A stretch of 64,000 nt of DNA from Clostridiales bacterium (lineage in GTDB: Bacteria > Bacillota > Clostridia > Saccharofermentanales > Saccharofermentanaceae): positions 248,001 through 312,000 of the forward strand of contig JAFVAY010000008.1 in assembly GCA_017480325.1 (NCBI GenBank). Reading direction: 5' to 3'. Position numbers and translations under genes: made by a program. How positions within the stretch are numbered: position 1 is the first letter of the stretch; each line of letters begins with the position of its first letter. Positions 8,845 through 18,537 of the stretch are shown one piece after another. Under the pieces are notes generated by a model, which was not told the DNA's origin, did not search any database, and saw only the letters and a program-made list of their open reading frames with translations.

Positions 8845-10027
8845 TATCTATGATGTATTGATCATCGGAGCCGGCGCATCTGGTCTGATGTGTGCCTCTT
8901 CGCTTGTAAGAGAATATCCTTCGATCAGAGTTCTCGTTATAGATAAGAACGGTAAGGCCGGCCGTAAGCTCCTTGCTACAGGTAACGGAAGATGTAATTT
9001 CACTAATCTTAATATCGCGTCATCATGCTATAACACTGATGATGTCAGAAAGCTTACTAAGATACTTCACAGCTTTAATTCAAAGAAGATCATCGATTAC
9101 TTCGAGAAGAAGCTCGGTGTAGTGGCAGATTATAAAGGCGATCTTGTCTATCCGATCACATATCAGAGTAAAACCGTAGCGGATGCTCTGGAGGCTTCAT
9201 GTAAGGGAGTGAGATTTCTTTATAACACTGAGGTCACTTCGGTCGTTAAGAAGGATATCGGCTACTTCATAAACGGTATGTATGAGGCTCATAATGTCGT
9301 CTTCGCCTGCGGGGGAGTGTCTTATCCCGAGCTTGGAAGCAACGGCTCGTTATATCCCATAATACGAGGCCTTGCCGGGGAGGACAGTATCGAGAGATTA
9401 ATACCCTCTCTTGTGCCTCTTAAGTCCTCAGACAAGGATATTAAGGCGCTTGCCGGGATACGCCAGGAGTGTACCGTTCGACTTAACGGAGCAGCTGAGA
9501 AGGGAGAGATACTTTTCGCTGAGTACGGTGTGTCAGGAATATGTGTTATGCAGCTGTCCGGGAACTATAACAGAAGCATAGCAGCAGGTAAGAAGGCGGG
9601 CTTCTTAAGCGTGGATCTTCTTCCGTCAATGGATGCGAAGCGTAAGATCTTAAAGATAGAAGAGCTTATGAGAGCGTTCCCCGATAGAAGTCCTGAGGAT
9701 GCATTATCAGGACTTCTTAAGAAGCCTCTTGCTTCTGTTGTAGTAGGAAGATCTGACGGCACGCCCGCGGATATTGCCAGGATAGCAGGGGACTTCAGGA
9801 TTAATCTTATAGGAAGTCTGGGCTTTGAGAATGCTCAGGTCACCTCAGGCGGCCTTAAGCTTAAGAAGGTAAACGATGGGCTGGAGCTTCTTAACTGCCC
9901 CGGAATATATGTGTGCGGTGAGGCCCTTAATGTTGACGGTATATGCGGTGGCTATAATCTTCACTGGGCATGGGCATCCGCTCTTACCGTAGCTGATTCC
10001 ATACTCGAGGACATGGACGGCATCTGA
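8834..10027 (+). CDS. NAD(P)/FAD-dependent oxidoreductase, HI0933/YhiN family
   Basis: Flavoprotein of 397 residues. It opens with the dinucleotide-binding DVLIIGAGASGLMCA, followed by the family-specific KAGRKLLATGNGRCNFTN around residues 40-60, and ends with CGEALNVDGICGGYNLHWAWASA, the conserved C-terminal FAD-contact signature of the HI0933 (TIGR00275) family. The precise substrate is not known; some members are annotated as aminoacetone oxidases. The ATG overlaps the CYTH gene and has no clear ribosome binding site, suggesting translation by coupling. The next gene, 1 base downstream, encodes another FAD enzyme. Confidence 0.9.
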   Translation: MNNNIYDVLIIGAGASGLMCASSLVREYPSIRVLVIDKNGKAGRKLLATGNGRCNFTNLNIASSCYNTDDVRKLTKILHSFNSKKIIDYFEKKLGVVADYKGDLVYPITYQSKTVADALEASCKGVRFLYNTEVTSVVKKDIGYFINGMYEAHNVVFACGGVSYPELGSNGSLYPIIRGLAGEDSIERLIPSLVPLKSSDKDIKALAGIRQECTVRLNGAAEKGEILFAEYGVSGICVMQLSGNYNRSIAAGKKAGFLSVDLLPSMDAKRKILKIEELMRAFPDRSPEDALSGLLKKPLASVVVGRSDGTPADIARIAGDFRINLIGSLGFENAQVTSGGLKLKKVNDGLELLNCPGIYVCGEALNVDGICGGYNLHWAWASALTVADSILEDMDGI

Positions 10028-10028
10028 T

Positions 10029-11573
10029 ATGCAGAAGGAGCTTGTTTTCCGCCCCGAACAGATCGGAAATGTTGATGATATAAAGGGCTTTCTTGCACGT
10101 AAAGCCGGAGTCCCCGTCGAGAGACTTCGTATCACCAAGGCATTTGTGGATGCCAGAAGAAAGCCTGATGTCAAGTTCTGCTACAGAGTAACTGACGATC
10201 CTGAAACGGATTACACTTCTTCGGCACTTAAGTATAAAGGCAGAGTTTTTAAATCATATTCAAGACCTGTAGTTATAGGCTTTGGTCCTGCCGGAATGTT
10301 CGCGGGACTTGTGTTGTCCCATTATGGACTGAATCCCATAATTATCGAGAAGGGAAAGGACGTCGCACGAAGAACGGAGGACGTGAACAGATATAAGCAG
10401 GGCGGCAGGATCGATCCGTCCTCGAATATACAGTTCGGGGAAGGTGGAGCCGGAACGTTCTCGGACGGTAAATTATATACAGGTGTTACTAACAGTTATC
10501 AGGGCTTTATCTCTCAGACATTTGTCAAACATGGAGCTCCTTCGGATATCATGTACGAGTCTCATCCTCATGTGGGTACGGACAATCTTGTTAATGTGGT
10601 TAAGGGAATCAGAGAAGAGATAATCCGTCTTGGCGGTGAAGTGCATTTTGAAGAAGAGTTTATAAAATTTAATCTTAATCAGTATTACAGACCTGGTAAG
10701 ATTGAGGGGATCACAACCCCTAAAGGTTATTATGAAACTGACACTGTTATTCTTGCTATAGGAAACAGCAGCAGGGATTTAATACGCAAATATGTTAAAT
10801 GGGGTATTACAAGTAAGCCGTTTGCTATAGGTGTCAGAATAGAGCACTTAAGATCTGATATCGATATAGCCATGTATGGCTTTGATACCTCAATATATAA
10901 GAATATCTTTGCCGCTAACTATAAGCTTGCCGTAGATACTTCAACAGGAAATAAGCTTTATACATTCTGTATGTGTCCCGGAGGAGAAGTGGTTCCTTCC
11001 GCTTCATATGAAGGTGCAATCTGTACTAATGGTATGAGTTACAGAAACAGAGATAATATAAATTCTAATTCCGCGTTGCTTATACCCTTTGATCCCAAGA
11101 AGGTTTCCGATGATCCGTTAGTGGGCTTGACATACCAGGATATGCTTGAGACTAGTGCATATAAGTTGGCAGGCAAGACCGGATATGCGCCATATATGAC
11201 ATATGGAGATCTTAAGAACCACAGATCAGGCACAAAATCAGATCATATTAATCCTTCATACAGCCCCGGAGCTATACCTTGTGATCTGCGTGAACTTCTT
11301 CCCGGATACATGACGGACACTCTTACAGAAGGAATTGCTCTTATGGGAAGAAAGATAAAAGGGTTTGACTCCGACAGTGCGGTCCTGACGGCTGTTGAAA
11401 CCAGATCTTCATCTCCTGTCAGAATACTTCGTGATGAAGAATCCTTCGAGAGTATTGAAATTAAAGGATTATTCCCGATCGGAGAGGGCGCAGGTTATGC
11501 AGGAGGTATAATGTCCTCGGCCATCGACGGCATAAAATGTGCTAATCGGCTGGTCGAAAGTATGTTAATATAG
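10029..11573 (+). CDS. FAD-dependent dehydrogenase (COG2509-like)
   Basis: The 514-residue protein has a ~75-residue N-terminal alpha/beta domain with an FLARKAGVPVERLRITK segment, then the FAD-binding PVVIGFGPAGMFAGLVLS and the characteristic GGRIDPSSNIQFGEGGAGTFSDGKLYT stretch of the COG2509 group. The C-terminus has GLFPIGEGAGYAGGIMSSAIDG, which closes the flavin site. Members are uncharacterised flavoproteins, common in anaerobic Firmicutes. From ~10.6 kb the codon use is more A/T-rich at third positions (for example aaattt, aaatat) than in the neighbouring genes. Coupled tightly to the HI0933-family gene. Substrate unknown. Confidence 0.88.
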   Translation: MQKELVFRPEQIGNVDDIKGFLARKAGVPVERLRITKAFVDARRKPDVKFCYRVTDDPETDYTSSALKYKGRVFKSYSRPVVIGFGPAGMFAGLVLSHYGLNPIIIEKGKDVARRTEDVNRYKQGGRIDPSSNIQFGEGGAGTFSDGKLYTGVTNSYQGFISQTFVKHGAPSDIMYESHPHVGTDNLVNVVKGIREEIIRLGGEVHFEEEFIKFNLNQYYRPGKIEGITTPKGYYETDTVILAIGNSSRDLIRKYVKWGITSKPFAIGVRIEHLRSDIDIAMYGFDTSIYKNIFAANYKLAVDTSTGNKLYTFCMCPGGEVVPSASYEGAICTNGMSYRNRDNINSNSALLIPFDPKKVSDDPLVGLTYQDMLETSAYKLAGKTGYAPYMTYGDLKNHRSGTKSDHINPSYSPGAIPCDLRELLPGYMTDTLTEGIALMGRKIKGFDSDSAVLTAVETRSSSPVRILRDEESFESIEIKGLFPIGEGAGYAGGIMSSAIDGIKCANRLVESMLI

Positions 11574-11600
11574 CTTCAGCATTCAAGAAGGAGTTATATT

Positions 11601-11885
11601 ATGGAATCCGATAAGAATACTGCCGTTATCTCAGTAATCGGCAAGGACCGTGTTGGAATTATTGCCGGAGTCTCGGCGCTGCTTTGCAAGAACAATATCA
11701 ATATCAACGATATCTCTCAGACTATCCTGGACGATATCTTCACGATGATCATGCTGGTTGATCTTAAGGATAATGATATCGAGAATTCAGACATTACAGA
11801 GCAGCTTAATAAACTCGGCGAAGAGCTTGGAGTTGCTATTACCATTCAGCATACAGATCTTTTTAACAGGATGCACAGGATATGA
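11601..11885 (+). CDS. ACT domain protein (UPF0237)
   Basis: A 94-residue single ACT domain: [35 protein letters not shown] contains the ligand-loop KDRVGI and the beta-alpha-beta pattern of the GcvR-like UPF0237 family. ACT domains bind amino acids and regulate partner proteins. The gene has a clear aaggag site and overlaps the downstream PFL/UPF0210 gene by 4 bases. This two-gene pairing is widely conserved in Firmicutes, so the product is probably the regulatory partner of that protein. The ligand is unknown. Confidence 0.92.
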   Translation: MESDKNTAVISVIGKDRVGIIAGVSALLCKNNININDISQTILDDIFTMIMLVDLKDNDIENSDITEQLNKLGEELGVAITIQHTDLFNRMHRI

Positions 11886-13240
11886 TAACTGATTTTGAAA
11901 TTCTCGAGACCATGAAGATGTTCAATGAGCAGCACTTGGACATCAGAACTATAACGATGGGTATATCCCTGATGGACTGTGCCGCATCTTCCGTAGAAGA
12001 GAGCTGCGATAAGATATACGACAAGATATTAAGATACGCCGGGAAGCTGGTAGAGACAGGCGAGGCAATAAGTAAGAAGTACGGTGTTCCCATAATTCAC
12101 AAGAGAATATCCGTTACGCCTATCGCGATAGTTGCCGCAGCATGTAATACATCGGACTATACACCCTTTGCCAAGACCTTAGACAGGGCGGCCAAGGAGT
12201 GCGGAGTAAACTTCGTCGGAGGTTTCTCGGCTCTTGTTCAGAAGGGCTACACCAATTCCGATATGAAGCTTATCAACTCGATCCCGGAGGCTCTCGCCTC
12301 TACGGATTACGTCTGCTCTTCGGTTAATCTTGCTTCCACCAGGACCGGTATCAATATGGATGCCGTGGCTGACATGGGAAGGATCATCAAGAAGACCGCA
12401 GAGCTTACCTCGGAGAAGGATGCTCTGGGCTGCGCGAAATTGGTGGTTTTCGCCAATGCTCCTGAGGATAATCCGTTCATGGCGGGAGCCTTCTTAGGTC
12501 CCGGTGAGCCTGAGTGTGTTATCAATGTAGGTATCTCCGGTCCCGGAGTAGTAAAGCATGCCCTCGAGTCCGTTAAGGGTGCTGATCTCGGTACTGTTGC
12601 CGAGACTATTAAGAAAGCGGCCTTCAAGATCACGCGTGTAGGTGAGCTGGTGGCAAGAGAGGCATCTGAGAGACTTCATGTGCCCTTCGGAATAATCGAT
12701 CTGTCGCTGGCGCCGACGCCCGCTGTAGGGGATTCTGTGGCGAGACTTCTGGAGGAGTTCGGCCTTGAAGAGTGCGGTACATGGGGTACAACGGCAGCTC
12801 TTGCCATGCTTAACGATGCAGTCAAGAAGGGCGGTATTATGGCGTCCTCTTATGTAGGTGGCCTGTCGGGAGCTTTCATCCCCGTATCCGAGGATGAGGG
12901 AATGATCGCTGCAGCCGCGAGCGGAGCATTAAGACTTGAGAAGCTGGAGGCAATGACCTGCGTATGCTCTGTAGGTCTTGATATGATCGCCATCCCGGGG
13001 GATACGACGGCTGAGACTATCTCCGGTATTATCGCTGATGAGATGGCTCTCGGAACCTTTAATAACAAGACTACTGCCGTTAGACTTATCCCCGTACCCG
13101 GCAAGGGTGTAGGTGATAAGGTGGAATTCGGCGGACTTCTCGGCTATGCGCCCATTATGGAGGTAAATAAAGCTTCTTGTGCTGATTTTATCCACAGAGG
13201 AGGAAGGATCCCCGCTCCGATTCACAGCATGAGAAACTGA
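11882..13240 (+). CDS. PFL family protein (UPF0210/DUF711)
   Basis: A 452-residue, full-length member of the DUF711/UPF0210 family. Visible features are the [23 protein letters not shown] start, a central [25 protein letters not shown] block and a glycine-rich [20 protein letters not shown] segment near residue 300. The fold is related to glycyl-radical/pyruvate formate-lyase-like barrels, but no activity has been demonstrated to my knowledge. Its start codon overlaps the stop of the ACT-domain gene (ATGA), the arrangement seen across Firmicutes. The next gene begins 2 bases downstream. Family identity is confident; function is open. Confidence 0.93.
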   Translation: MITDFEILETMKMFNEQHLDIRTITMGISLMDCAASSVEESCDKIYDKILRYAGKLVETGEAISKKYGVPIIHKRISVTPIAIVAAACNTSDYTPFAKTLDRAAKECGVNFVGGFSALVQKGYTNSDMKLINSIPEALASTDYVCSSVNLASTRTGINMDAVADMGRIIKKTAELTSEKDALGCAKLVVFANAPEDNPFMAGAFLGPGEPECVINVGISGPGVVKHALESVKGADLGTVAETIKKAAFKITRVGELVAREASERLHVPFGIIDLSLAPTPAVGDSVARLLEEFGLEECGTWGTTAALAMLNDAVKKGGIMASSYVGGLSGAFIPVSEDEGMIAAAASGALRLEKLEAMTCVCSVGLDMIAIPGDTTAETISGIIADEMALGTFNNKTTAVRLIPVPGKGVGDKVEFGGLLGYAPIMEVNKASCADFIHRGGRIPAPIHSMRN

Positions 13241-13242
13241 TA

Positions 13243-13905
13243 ATGGAGTCTGTCAAGGATTACGTAACGAGATTTCTCGAATATATAAAGAATGACTTTA
13301 AGATGAGGACTGTTGCCATAACAGTCCCATCTACTATAGGCAGTATTCTTTATGCGATACTGACGGGTTTCGCAGCTATTCTCAGCCGTTCACTGTGGCT
13401 TGGAATAATGACGGCCTTCTATGTGATCACGATACTTATGAGACTTTTTGTCCTGGGAAGAGCTGGATTGTCTTTGTTTCTTGGAAATAAGAAGGTCTCG
13501 CCGGCGGTGAATTACAGGCGCTTCAGCCGTATGCTTCTCGTGTTTGATGGCCTTCTCGGGTTAACTATATTATTCTTCCACTTCAGAGGCATACATAAGG
13601 ATTATCCGGGATATACGATATATCTTACGGCTCTGTATGTCTTTGTTAAAGGATATCTAGCTATAATTAACATAGTAAAAGCCCATAAGAACAGGTCTTT
13701 CACGACTATCTCCTTGAGGCAGATAAATGCTATTAAAGCGATAGTGTCGGTCCTTATTCTTCAGGCCGCTTTATTATCCAGATTCGGTGATCCGTACTCA
13801 GATTTTACAAGAAATTTTAATTCTGCCTCGGGAGCAGGCGCTTTTTTGATTATACTAGTAATGAGTATTGACGATTACATCGCTTATAAGAAAGGAAGGT
13901 TATGA
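13243..13905 (+). CDS. Integral membrane protein, unknown
   Basis: The 220-residue product has about five to six hydrophobic segments: TIGSILYAILTGFAAILSR, LWLGIMTAFYVITILMRLFVLG, LLVFDGLLGLTILFFHF, YTIYLTALYVFVKGYLAII, AIVSVLILQAALLS and GAGAFLIILVMSIDDYIAY. There is no recognisable transporter or enzyme motif, and I cannot name the family. It lies 2 bases after the PFL gene and its end overlaps the ribosome binding region of the polyphosphate:AMP phosphotransferase, so it is part of the same transcript. Gene reality is supported by coupling and consistent codon use. Confidence 0.7.
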   Translation: MESVKDYVTRFLEYIKNDFKMRTVAITVPSTIGSILYAILTGFAAILSRSLWLGIMTAFYVITILMRLFVLGRAGLSLFLGNKKVSPAVNYRRFSRMLLVFDGLLGLTILFFHFRGIHKDYPGYTIYLTALYVFVKGYLAIINIVKAHKNRSFTTISLRQINAIKAIVSVLILQAALLSRFGDPYSDFTRNFNSASGAGAFLIILVMSIDDYIAYKKGRL

Positions 13906-13907
13906 TC

Positions 13908-15374
13908 ATGTCTGATGCTTTCGAATTGCCTAAGAAGCCCGGAAAGGAAGACCTTAAGGAGAGACTTAAGGCTAGAAGAGACGAGCTTTTCGCGAAGCAG
14001 ATGACGATCAAGGAGAAGAAGCTACCTGTCCTGATTATCGTTGAGGGCTGGGGAACGGCCGGTAAAGGTACTCTTATATCCAATATCATAAAGAATATAG
14101 ACCCTCGATTCTTCAAGGTATTTAATATCGATAAACGAACTATTGAACAGAAGCGATATCCTTTTGTTAAAAGATACTATGATCTTATTCCGGAGCAGGG
14201 GAAGATCAGTATCTGGGATGGCGCATGGATGAGCGAACTTACCACCTATAAGGCCGAGGGCAGGGACAGGGAATGTTCAGCGCACCTTAAGAGCATCAAA
14301 TGCTTCGAGAGGCAGCTTGTTGAAGACGGATACTTAGTAATCAAGCTGTTCTTACATATTTCCAAGAAGGAACAGAAGAAGAGAATTAAGGATCTTCTTT
14401 CTGACAAGAATACAAGATGGCGCATAAGCGATAATGATCTTAATCAGAATAAGCATTATGATGAGCGTCTGAGTAATTTTGAAGAATTTATTAAAGAAAC
14501 TAATTCAACTTATGCTCCGTGGCATGTAGTAGACGGTTCTTCGGAGAATTGGGCTACACTGCAGGCCTTGGATATTATAAATGAGGCGCTTGATACTGCT
14601 TTTTCCAATTCGAGCATAAGCTTTCCGGTGCTTCAGAATACATTTGATCTTAATAAGACAACAAAGCTTTCAGACATAAGTCTTGATGATAAGACGATTA
14701 GCGAAGAAGAATACGAGAGGAAGCTCGAGGTTCTTCAGAACAGACTTCATGAGCTTCACTATGAGCTTTACAGAAAGAAGATCCCGGTAATAATCGCGTA
14801 TGAGGGCTGGGATGCCGCCGGTAAGGGAGGAAACATCAAGCGTATTACCTCCGCTCTTGACCCCAGAGGCTACGAGGTACACCCCATAGCAAGCCCCGAG
14901 CCTCACGAGAAGGCAAGGCATTTCCTGTGGAGGTTCTGGACAAGACTTCCCAAGGACGGACATATCGCCATCTTCGATCGTACCTGGTACGGACGTGTAA
15001 TGGTGGAAAGGCTGGAAGGGTTTTGCTCCGAGAACGAGTGGAAGCGCGCTTATAACGAGATAAATGAATTTGAGAAGGAGCTTGTGGACTGGGGTGCCAT
15101 CGTTATCAAGTTCTGGGTTCAGATCGATAAAGATACTCAGCTTGCAAGGTTTACCGAGAGGCAGAATACGCCGGAGAAGCAGTGGAAGATCACTGATGAG
15201 GACTGGAGAAACCGCGAGAAGTGGGATCTTTATGAGACCGCTGTTGACGAGATGATAAAGAAGACCTCTACGACCTTCGCTCCCTGGTATGTTCTGGAGT
15301 CTAACGATAAGAAATATGCGAGAATTAAAGCTCTCGAGATAGTAATTGATAATATTGAAAGGAAATTAAAGTAA
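13908..15374 (+). CDS. pap: Polyphosphate:AMP phosphotransferase (two-domain PPK2)
   Basis: Transfers phosphate from polyphosphate to AMP (giving ADP), linking polyP stores to the adenylate pool. The 488 residues comprise two tandem PPK2 domains. Domain 1 has Walker A EGWGTAGKGT but a changed Walker B/lid region (SIWDGAWMSE), while domain 2 has a full set: YEGWDAAGKGGNIKRI, HFLWRFWTRLPKDG and IFDRTWYGRVMVERLEGF. In known two-domain enzymes only the C-terminal half is catalytic, and the sequence agrees. The start at 13908 is preferred because ggaagg lies 8 bases before it; an ATG at 13902 is only 2 bases from that site. An amylase-family gene follows at once. Confidence 0.92.
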   Translation: MSDAFELPKKPGKEDLKERLKARRDELFAKQMTIKEKKLPVLIIVEGWGTAGKGTLISNIIKNIDPRFFKVFNIDKRTIEQKRYPFVKRYYDLIPEQGKISIWDGAWMSELTTYKAEGRDRECSAHLKSIKCFERQLVEDGYLVIKLFLHISKKEQKKRIKDLLSDKNTRWRISDNDLNQNKHYDERLSNFEEFIKETNSTYAPWHVVDGSSENWATLQALDIINEALDTAFSNSSISFPVLQNTFDLNKTTKLSDISLDDKTISEEEYERKLEVLQNRLHELHYELYRKKIPVIIAYEGWDAAGKGGNIKRITSALDPRGYEVHPIASPEPHEKARHFLWRFWTRLPKDGHIAIFDRTWYGRVMVERLEGFCSENEWKRAYNEINEFEKELVDWGAIVIKFWVQIDKDTQLARFTERQNTPEKQWKITDEDWRNREKWDLYETAVDEMIKKTSTTFAPWYVLESNDKKYARIKALEIVIDNIERKLK

Positions 15375-16685
15375 ATGTGGTATGAAGAGTCGGTATTTTA
15401 TCAGATCTATCCTCTGGGGTTCTGTGGAGCGCCTTTCGAGAATGACGGTGTTCCTGCTTCCAGGATTCTTAAGGTCATTGATTGGATACCTCATATAAAG
15501 AAGCTGGGCTGTAATGCTATTTATTTTTCTCCAGTGTTCGAGTCTGATACACATGGGTACAATACCAGAGATTACGGCCTTATTGATACCCGCCTTGGTT
15601 CCAACGAAGACTTCAAAAAGGTTATTGATGCTTTGCATGAAGCCGGGATCAAGGTCGTGCTGGATGGTGTTTTTAACCACGTGGGACGCGGATTCTGGGC
15701 TTTTCGAGATGTGCAGGAGAAGAAGTGGGATTCACCCTATAAGGACTGGTTCCATCTTTCCTTTGACGACAATTCCAACTATAACGACGGCTTCTGGTAT
15801 GAAGGCTGGGAGGGTAATTACGATCTGGTTAAGCTTAATCTTCGTAATCCTGCGGTTATCGATCACATACTTGATAAGGTCAACTACTGGATAGATTACT
15901 TCGATATAGACGGATTAAGGCTTGATGTCGCTTACTGCCTTGATCATGAGTTCCTAAGAAGACTTCGCGAGTTCACGGATTCTAAGAAGAATGAGTTTTT
16001 CCTTCTGGGTGAGGTGCTTCACGGTGAGTACGGCCGTATGCTTAACGAGATGCATCTTCATTCTCTTACTAACTATCAGTGCTATAAGGGGATACATTCC
16101 GCCTTTAATTCTGCCAATATGTTCGAGATAATTCATTCTCTGCTTCGCCTGTTCGGTCCGGAGGATTGGACTGTGGCGCGTGGTTCTCATCTTCTGTCCT
16201 TCGCTGATAACCATGACGTTACCCGTGTCGCTTCTATAATCAACGATCCGGAGCTTCTGCCACTTGTCTACACCATGGTGTTCGGTATGCCGGGAATACC
16301 ATGTGTTTATTACGGCTCTGAGTGGGGTGTTAAAGCTCGTAAAGAAGAGGGCGACCCCGCGCTTCGTGCCTGCTTTGATGCTCCCGAGTGGAATGAGCTA
16401 ACGGAGCATATATCCCGACTTTCCAAGGCTAAGACCTCAACCAAGGCCTTGAATTACGGCGGTATGAGGTCCGTAGTTCTTACCAATAAGCAGTGCATCT
16501 TCGAGAGAAACTGCGGAGATCAGCGTGTGCTTGTTTCCATTAACATGGACTCTCAGCCTTATACTGCGCATTTTGATGCCGGCTGCGGTCAGGCAATCGA
16601 TCTAATTACCGGAAATAAACACGACTTCGGCGGAGGCTCAACCCTGGCACCGAAGTCATCGCAGATCTGGTTAATGGAAAGATAA
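15375..16685 (+). CDS. Alpha-amylase family glycosyl hydrolase (GH13), cytoplasmic
   Basis: The 436-residue protein starts with MWYEESVFYQIYPLGF, typical of GH13 maltodextrin-acting enzymes, and has no signal peptide. The four GH13 regions are visible: DGVFNHVG, GLRLDVAYC with the nucleophile Asp184, LLGEVLHG with the acid/base Glu213, and FADNHDVTR with Asp281. A short C-terminal all-beta domain ends at residue 436. It probably hydrolyses or rearranges short alpha-glucans from glycogen or imported maltodextrin. The start codon abuts the phosphotransferase stop, so energy-storage polymers (polyP and glucan) are handled by one transcript. Exact specificity is not readable. Confidence 0.9.
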   Translation: MWYEESVFYQIYPLGFCGAPFENDGVPASRILKVIDWIPHIKKLGCNAIYFSPVFESDTHGYNTRDYGLIDTRLGSNEDFKKVIDALHEAGIKVVLDGVFNHVGRGFWAFRDVQEKKWDSPYKDWFHLSFDDNSNYNDGFWYEGWEGNYDLVKLNLRNPAVIDHILDKVNYWIDYFDIDGLRLDVAYCLDHEFLRRLREFTDSKKNEFFLLGEVLHGEYGRMLNEMHLHSLTNYQCYKGIHSAFNSANMFEIIHSLLRLFGPEDWTVARGSHLLSFADNHDVTRVASIINDPELLPLVYTMVFGMPGIPCVYYGSEWGVKARKEEGDPALRACFDAPEWNELTEHISRLSKAKTSTKALNYGGMRSVVLTNKQCIFERNCGDQRVLVSINMDSQPYTAHFDAGCGQAIDLITGNKHDFGGGSTLAPKSSQIWLMER

Positions 16686-16714
16686 CAGCCGGTATGCTCG
16701 ATTACTTGAATTAA

Positions 16715-18076
16715 TTAGTTGTTATCGAGATATTTCTTTACTGTCTCAGGAGCAGGCGCGCCGGTTATGGTGCGCTTGTTTACACATGTCTCAAGGGAGA
16801 TGGCGTCGTAAACGTCTTCCTCGATAAGGTCTGAGAACTGCTTGAATTCTTCAAGTGAAAGCTTCTCAAGGGTAGTGTTGTTCTCGATGCAGTAGTGAAC
16901 AAGTTTGCCTGAGATCTCATGTGTCGAACGGAAGGGAATTCCTTTACGCACCAAGTAATCAGCGAGGTCTGTGGCGTTGGTAAAGCCTCCGAGGGCAGCC
17001 GCTTCCATATTGTCCTTACGGATGGTCATTGTCTTAATCATGCCGGTGAAGGGAGGGAGAACTCCTTTGATTGTATCGATAACATCAAATAATGATTCCT
17101 GAACTTCCTGCATGTCCTTGTTGTATGTAAGGGGAAGACCTTTCATTATTACGAGAAGTGATATCAGGTCTCCGTAAACGCGGCCGGACTTACCGCGTGT
17201 AAGTTCTGCAACATCCGGATTCTTCTTCTGGGGCATCATTGAAGATCCTGTTGAATATGCGTCGTCGAGTTCATAGAACTTAAACTCCTGCGATGCGTAA
17301 AGGATAATCTCTTCGCTCATTCTGGATAAGTGCATCATAAGAATGGAAATCGAGGATGCAAATTCAATGGCAAAATCCCTGTCTGCAACTCCGTCAAGTG
17401 AGCAGGCAGTTACACCGCTCATTCCGAGTTCATCAGCTACTGATTCGCGATCCAGAGGATATGTGGTACCCGCCAAAGCTCCGGATCCCAGAGGCGAGAT
17501 GTTCGTTCTTGAAGCTGCAGCTTCGATCCTGTCTTTGTCACGTTTGAACATCTCGATATAAGCCGTCAGATAATGAGCATATGTAATCGGCTGAGCCCTC
17601 TGAAGATGAGTGTAGCCCGGCATATAGGTTGTAAGGTGTTCCTTGGCTATATCGGTTATAGTCTCGATAAGCGCGTCCAACAATTCAACTATCTCAATGG
17701 ATTCATCGACGAGATAGAGTCTTTGGTCTAATGCGACCTGGTCGTTTCTCGAGCGTCCTGTGTGAAGTCTCTTGCCCGCATCGCCGATGCGGTTCGTAAG
17801 TTCTTCTTCAATGAACATATGAATGTCTTCTGCGTCGGAGTCGAACGTGAGTTTACCGGATTCTATGTCAGCCTTGATGGAAAGAAGTCCTTCTCGGATC
17901 TTATCAGCGTCTTCCTGAGAGATGATTCCCTGACGGGCGAGCATTGCAGAATGAGCAACAGATCCCTCGATATCCTGTGCATACATTCTTGAATCGAAGG
18001 GGAGAGATGAGTTATAGTCATTTACCGTCTTGTCGGTTGCCTTTTTGAAGCGTCCTGCCCACATTTTCTTTGCCAT
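16715..18076 (-). CDS. argH: Argininosuccinate lyase
   Basis: Last step of arginine synthesis: argininosuccinate to arginine and fumarate. The 453 residues show the N-terminal KKMWAGRFKKATDKTVNDYNSS, the GRSRNDQVA and TYAHYLTAY motifs around the active-site His, and the superfamily signature GSSMMPQKKNPD, containing the catalytic serine loop. Length is normal (~455-460). It is the distal gene of a minus-strand group: two GNAT genes lie just upstream (5-base gap), and argG is upstream of those beyond a terminator. It converges with the amylase gene across a 29-base gap without an obvious shared terminator. Confidence 0.97.
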   Translation of the reverse strand: MAKKMWAGRFKKATDKTVNDYNSSLPFDSRMYAQDIEGSVAHSAMLARQGIISQEDADKIREGLLSIKADIESGKLTFDSDAEDIHMFIEEELTNRIGDAGKRLHTGRSRNDQVALDQRLYLVDESIEIVELLDALIETITDIAKEHLTTYMPGYTHLQRAQPITYAHYLTAYIEMFKRDKDRIEAAASRTNISPLGSGALAGTTYPLDRESVADELGMSGVTACSLDGVADRDFAIEFASSISILMMHLSRMSEEIILYASQEFKFYELDDAYSTGSSMMPQKKNPDVAELTRGKSGRVYGDLISLLVIMKGLPLTYNKDMQEVQESLFDVIDTIKGVLPPFTGMIKTMTIRKDNMEAAALGGFTNATDLADYLVRKGIPFRSTHEISGKLVHYCIENNTTLEKLSLEEFKQFSDLIEEDVYDAISLETCVNKRTITGAPAPETVKKYLDNN

Positions 18077-18081
18077 AAGTT

Positions 18082-18537
18082 TTACTCCTTAGTATATTCA
18101 GGATCCAGCCTGATAAGTTCGGTAAGAGCTTTGTTCCTATAGTTAAGATCATCTCTTAAGGTAAAGCCCTGAGCTTCCCAGAAGCGGTTGCCGGCTTCAT
18201 TCTTCTTGAAGGCTACAAGAAGGACCTTGTTGATACCTTCCTTCTTAAGAGCTTCAAGAGCTAATTCCACCAGTTTGTTACCGATCCCAAGTCTTCTGAA
18301 GTCAGGAGAAACGCAGGTGTGCTGTATTATCCCACGTCTTCCATCGTGCCCACATAATATAACACCTACGACCTTGCCATCACAAGCTGCAACGAAGCTT
18401 GTGGACGGGTTGCGTTTAAGGTATTTGTCTATGCCTTCTTTGGAATCATCCTTATCATTTAACCCGTTTCCGCATCTGACCCAAAGGTCGTAAGCCTCGG
18501 GATAGTCGTCAATTGTCATTATTCTGTATCGGATCAT
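18082..18537 (-). CDS. GNAT family N-acetyltransferase
   Basis: 151-residue acetyltransferase. The acetyl-CoA binding motif A is VSPDFRRLGIGNKLVELALEALKKEG, with R-x-x-G-x-G/A-like RRLGIGN, and the C-terminal NKVLLVAFKKNEAGNRFWEAQGF supplies motif B. The usual VGVILCGHDGRRGII strand pair precedes them. I chose the ATG at 18537 because taagga lies about 9 bases before it; a longer frame reaching 18567 has no such signal. The gene overlaps the upstream GNAT gene by 29 bases and ends 5 bases before argH. Substrate is unknown. It is tempting to link it to arginine synthesis (an acetyl step), but the motif pattern is of a generic GNAT, not ArgA. Confidence 0.85.
   Translation of the reverse strand: MIRYRIMTIDDYPEAYDLWVRCGNGLNDKDDSKEGIDKYLKRNPSTSFVAACDGKVVGVILCGHDGRRGIIQHTCVSPDFRRLGIGNKLVELALEALKKEGINKVLLVAFKKNEAGNRFWEAQGFTLRDDLNYRNKALTELIRLDPEYTKE

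Noticed and set aside
16680..16725. gataaca/tgttatc inverted repeat between the amylase and argH genes as a terminator
   Set aside because: Only seven base pairs with a loop of about 30 bases, and the right arm lies inside argH; no T tract.
18509..18537. Frameshifted single GNAT gene instead of two overlapping ones
   Set aside because: Each product has its own complete set of GNAT motifs and normal length, and the downstream gene has its own ribosome site.
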